64,000 nt of DNA from Haladaptatus salinisoli (GTDB lineage Archaea > Halobacteriota > Halobacteria > Halobacteriales > Haladaptataceae): contig NZ_CP085327.1 in assembly GCF_020614375.1 (NCBI RefSeq), positions 2,220,823 to 2,284,822 on the forward strand, read 5' to 3'. Shown here piece by piece: positions 62,440-64,000 of this stretch; position 1 is the first letter of the stretch, and each line of letters opens with the position of its first letter. The notes below the pieces were generated by a model. It made no database searches, was not told the DNA's origin, and saw only the letters and a list, made by a program, of their open reading frames with translations. Made by a program: the position numbers and the translations under genes.

Positions 62440-62856
62440 ATGACGCACGCAATCAATTGGTTCGAACTTCCAAGTACCGACTTCGACAGAGCTGTTGGTT
62501 TCTATGCAACGGTCCTCGGTCGCGAGATCGAGGTGTACGAGCCGGAGGAAGAAGAAGTCCACAACGGAAGGGCGGGAATGTTCCAGACCAACGACGGTGA
62601 GGTTGGGGGCATAATAGTCGAGACCGACGAGTTCACCGCCGAGAGCGGAGCGAGCATCCCCTACACGCCGACCGCTGACAGTGGGGTCGTCATCTACTTC
62701 TCCGTTGATGGTGACTTAGCTGACGCACTCTCACGGGTTGAATCAGGTGGCGGAGAGATTCTCATCCCGAAAGAGGAGATTCCAGAGATGGGTGGTCACT
62801 ACGCGGTCGTCGCGGATACGGAGGGAAACCGAGTCGGGCTGACGTCCGCCGAATAG
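62440..62856 (+). CDS. VOC family protein
   Basis: The product is 138 residues. The VOC fold runs from MTHAINWFELPSTDFDRAVGFYATVLGREIEVYEP to PEMGGHYAVVADTEGNRVGLTS. The first metal ligand (His in MTHAINWFE) and the Glu of EGNR are in place. It lies 3 nt before the BKACE-like gene, so the two probably form an operon. Confidence 0.9.
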   Translation: MTHAINWFELPSTDFDRAVGFYATVLGREIEVYEPEEEEVHNGRAGMFQTNDGEVGGIIVETDEFTAESGASIPYTPTADSGVVIYFSVDGDLADALSRVESGGGEILIPKEEIPEMGGHYAVVADTEGNRVGLTSAE

Positions 62857-62859
62857 CGC

Positions 62860-63591
62860 ATGGCGGACGCTGATATTTCGTTGCAGGCAGCACTCAACGG
62901 TGGCCGTGAGCATCCTGCAGTGCCTCGTACGCCGGAGGAACTCGCTACGGAGGCGCGTGCGGCTGTCGACGCTGGCGCCGAATCGCTCCATCTGCACCCG
63001 TACGACGAGCGGGGTCACCAAACACTCGCGGCGGAGCCGTGTGCCGTGACGCTACGGGCGGTCCGAGACGCGTGCCCCGGGATTCCGATCTCCCTCAGCA
63101 CGTCAGCGGACATCGAGCCTGATTCCAAGCGTCGACACGAGTTCGTCGCCGCTTGGACGGTGCTTCCGGATCTCGTGACCGCCAATATGGGTGAAGCGGG
63201 AATCCTCGAACTCTGTGAGTTGCTTGTCGAACGTGGTATTGGAATCGAGGCCGGCCTGTTGTCGCTTGACGACGCGCGGATCTTCGTCGAGTCGGGAATC
63301 GCGTCGCGTTGCGTCCGAGCGATGGTCGAGCCGCTGGACTCCGACCCGGACGACGCGGTCAGCCACGCCAAGGCCATTGAACGGACCCTCATCGAGGGGG
63401 ACGTCCCGCTCGAGCAGATCCACCACGGAGATGGTATCGCCTCTTGGGCGGTCAATCGGCGCGCTGTGGCACGCGGCCACGGCATCCGCACTGGTCTGGA
63501 AGACACGCTCGTTCTACCCGACGGGCGTACGGCTTCGGGAAACGGTGAACTTGTCGCTGCCGCTGCGTCTCTGGTGGCAGTGGGTGAGTGA
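62860..63591 (+). CDS. BKACE-type (DUF849) beta-keto acid cleavage enzyme family
   Basis: The product is 243 residues. The TIM barrel has zinc ligands in SLHLHPYDERGHQ (His-x-His), then ISLSTSADIEPD, LVTANMGEAG, GIGIEAGLLSL and IRTGLEDTL. This is a short variant of the 3-keto-5-aminohexanoate cleavage enzyme family, which uses acetyl-CoA to split beta-keto acids. The substrate is unknown. It is probably cotranscribed with the VOC gene at 62440. Confidence 0.88.
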   Translation: MADADISLQAALNGGREHPAVPRTPEELATEARAAVDAGAESLHLHPYDERGHQTLAAEPCAVTLRAVRDACPGIPISLSTSADIEPDSKRRHEFVAAWTVLPDLVTANMGEAGILELCELLVERGIGIEAGLLSLDDARIFVESGIASRCVRAMVEPLDSDPDDAVSHAKAIERTLIEGDVPLEQIHHGDGIASWAVNRRAVARGHGIRTGLEDTLVLPDGRTASGNGELVAAAASLVAVGE

Positions 63592-63877
63592 GTCTGTGCT
63601 ATAAGTAGTCCGACACCACGACCGGACTGCTCGATGCTTCGACGGTGCGTGTGCAGTCGGAAACACTGGCGGTGTCGAGGTCACGAAGGCAACTTTGCTC
63701 CTCCAACTGTCACGAGTGACCGAAGGGATCGATACGCGTCGCGGCCCTACGAGCGCTCTTTTCACCTCGCCCCCGGTTCGCGGAGACGGCGTACCGGATT
63801 ATCCGACGCATAATTCGAATAGTGTAGCGTTTAACGTAATTATAGGAAAAATGAAGTGGGAGAAAACTCCGCCCGCA

Positions 63878-64000
63878 ATGCCCTCAGAAGAGAGACGCAC
63901 GCTTCTCAAGACGGTCGGCGTCGCGGTCGGCGCGACCGGACTAAGTGGAACCGGCGCGGTTCTCGCACGGGAGAACCGCGATGACGAGGACGGTGGCGGT
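63878..64000 (+). CDS. Secreted protein with a signal peptide, 3' end beyond window
   Basis: Only 41 codons are visible. MPSEERRTLLKTVGVAVGATGLSGTGAVLARENRDDEDGGG shows a basic n-region with a twin-arginine-like RR, a hydrophobic core and an acidic mature start, typical of exported haloarchaeal proteins. A TATA-like aattatag at 63838-63845 fits the start at 63878 better than the in-frame ATG at 63851. Confidence 0.7.
   Translation, partial: MPSEERRTLLKTVGVAVGATGLSGTGAVLARENRDDEDGGG

Noticed and set aside
55183..64000. Duplicated tRNA-Thr 3' end marking an integrated element
   Set aside because: I scanned downstream for the T-arm/acceptor sequence and saw no second copy in the window; no integrase is present.

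Overview
The window is chromosomal DNA of a halophilic archaeon (class Halobacteria). The proteins are strongly acidic and the third codon positions are GC-rich. Many transcripts look leaderless, with a TATA-like box 25 to 35 nt before the start codon. The genes include archaeal or haloarchaeal signatures: GatD-type amidotransferase, PAN, NOB1, aIF5B, archaeal DnaG, S19e/PDCD5, class I LysRS, pyruvoyl arginine decarboxylase, an HTH-10 (Bat-type) regulator, LWR-salt and a PGF-CTERM surface protein. I cannot fix the genus from sequence alone. No rRNA, CRISPR array or intact insertion sequence was seen.

Layout. 1-11 kb: gatD (cut by the window edge), an ArsR-like regulator beside a sequon-rich secreted protein, two DUF1405 membrane proteins around pdxS, a CARF-like/HTH regulator, and an SSS symporter with a DUF3311-type small partner. 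11-17 kb: dnaG, then a lipid-carrier cluster made of a GNAT, a DUF92 membrane protein and two convergent cis-prenyltransferase-like genes, one catalytic and one without the catalytic Asp. 17-25 kb: cold-shock protein, hemA, pterin dehydratase, LWR-salt, pdaD, infB, PRC-barrel/NOB1. 25-40 kb: surface protein, pgi, pan, pepF, an M28 peptidase, a small membrane gene and its frameshifted paralogue, truA, a PP-loop/PDCD5 operon, rps19e, thiL, a site-2 protease and an AEC transporter. 40-55 kb: moaE fusion, pyrH-lysS, a PDZ site-2 protease, a chlorite dismutase-ABM fusion beside a PadR regulator, an acyltransferase, a sugar dehydrogenase lipoprotein, Nmad3, tRNA-Gly(CCC), nadE, crotonase and tRNA-Thr(GGT).

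55-64 kb looks accessory. Immediately after tRNA-Thr come a DgcN-type DUF1611 gene, a YkvI-like transporter and an HTH-10 regulator. A sparser, AT-richer stretch follows, with a methyltransferase, small zinc-ribbon-type proteins, dpsA, DoxX, a VOC protein and a BKACE-type enzyme. Two similar DtxR-like palindromes lie upstream of dpsA and of a 55-residue CxxC protein.

The most interesting candidate system is at 13.3-16.7 kb. The two cis-prenyltransferase-like proteins divide the conserved features as a heteromeric enzyme would (DHDDS/NgBR-like), and they sit next to a DUF92 protein related to phytyl-phosphate kinase. This suggests a glycosyl-carrier polyprenol pathway. Secondary candidates are the tRNA-Thr-linked amino acid island, the metal-responsive pair around dpsA, and a possible leaderless 24-codon ORF upstream of 44178.
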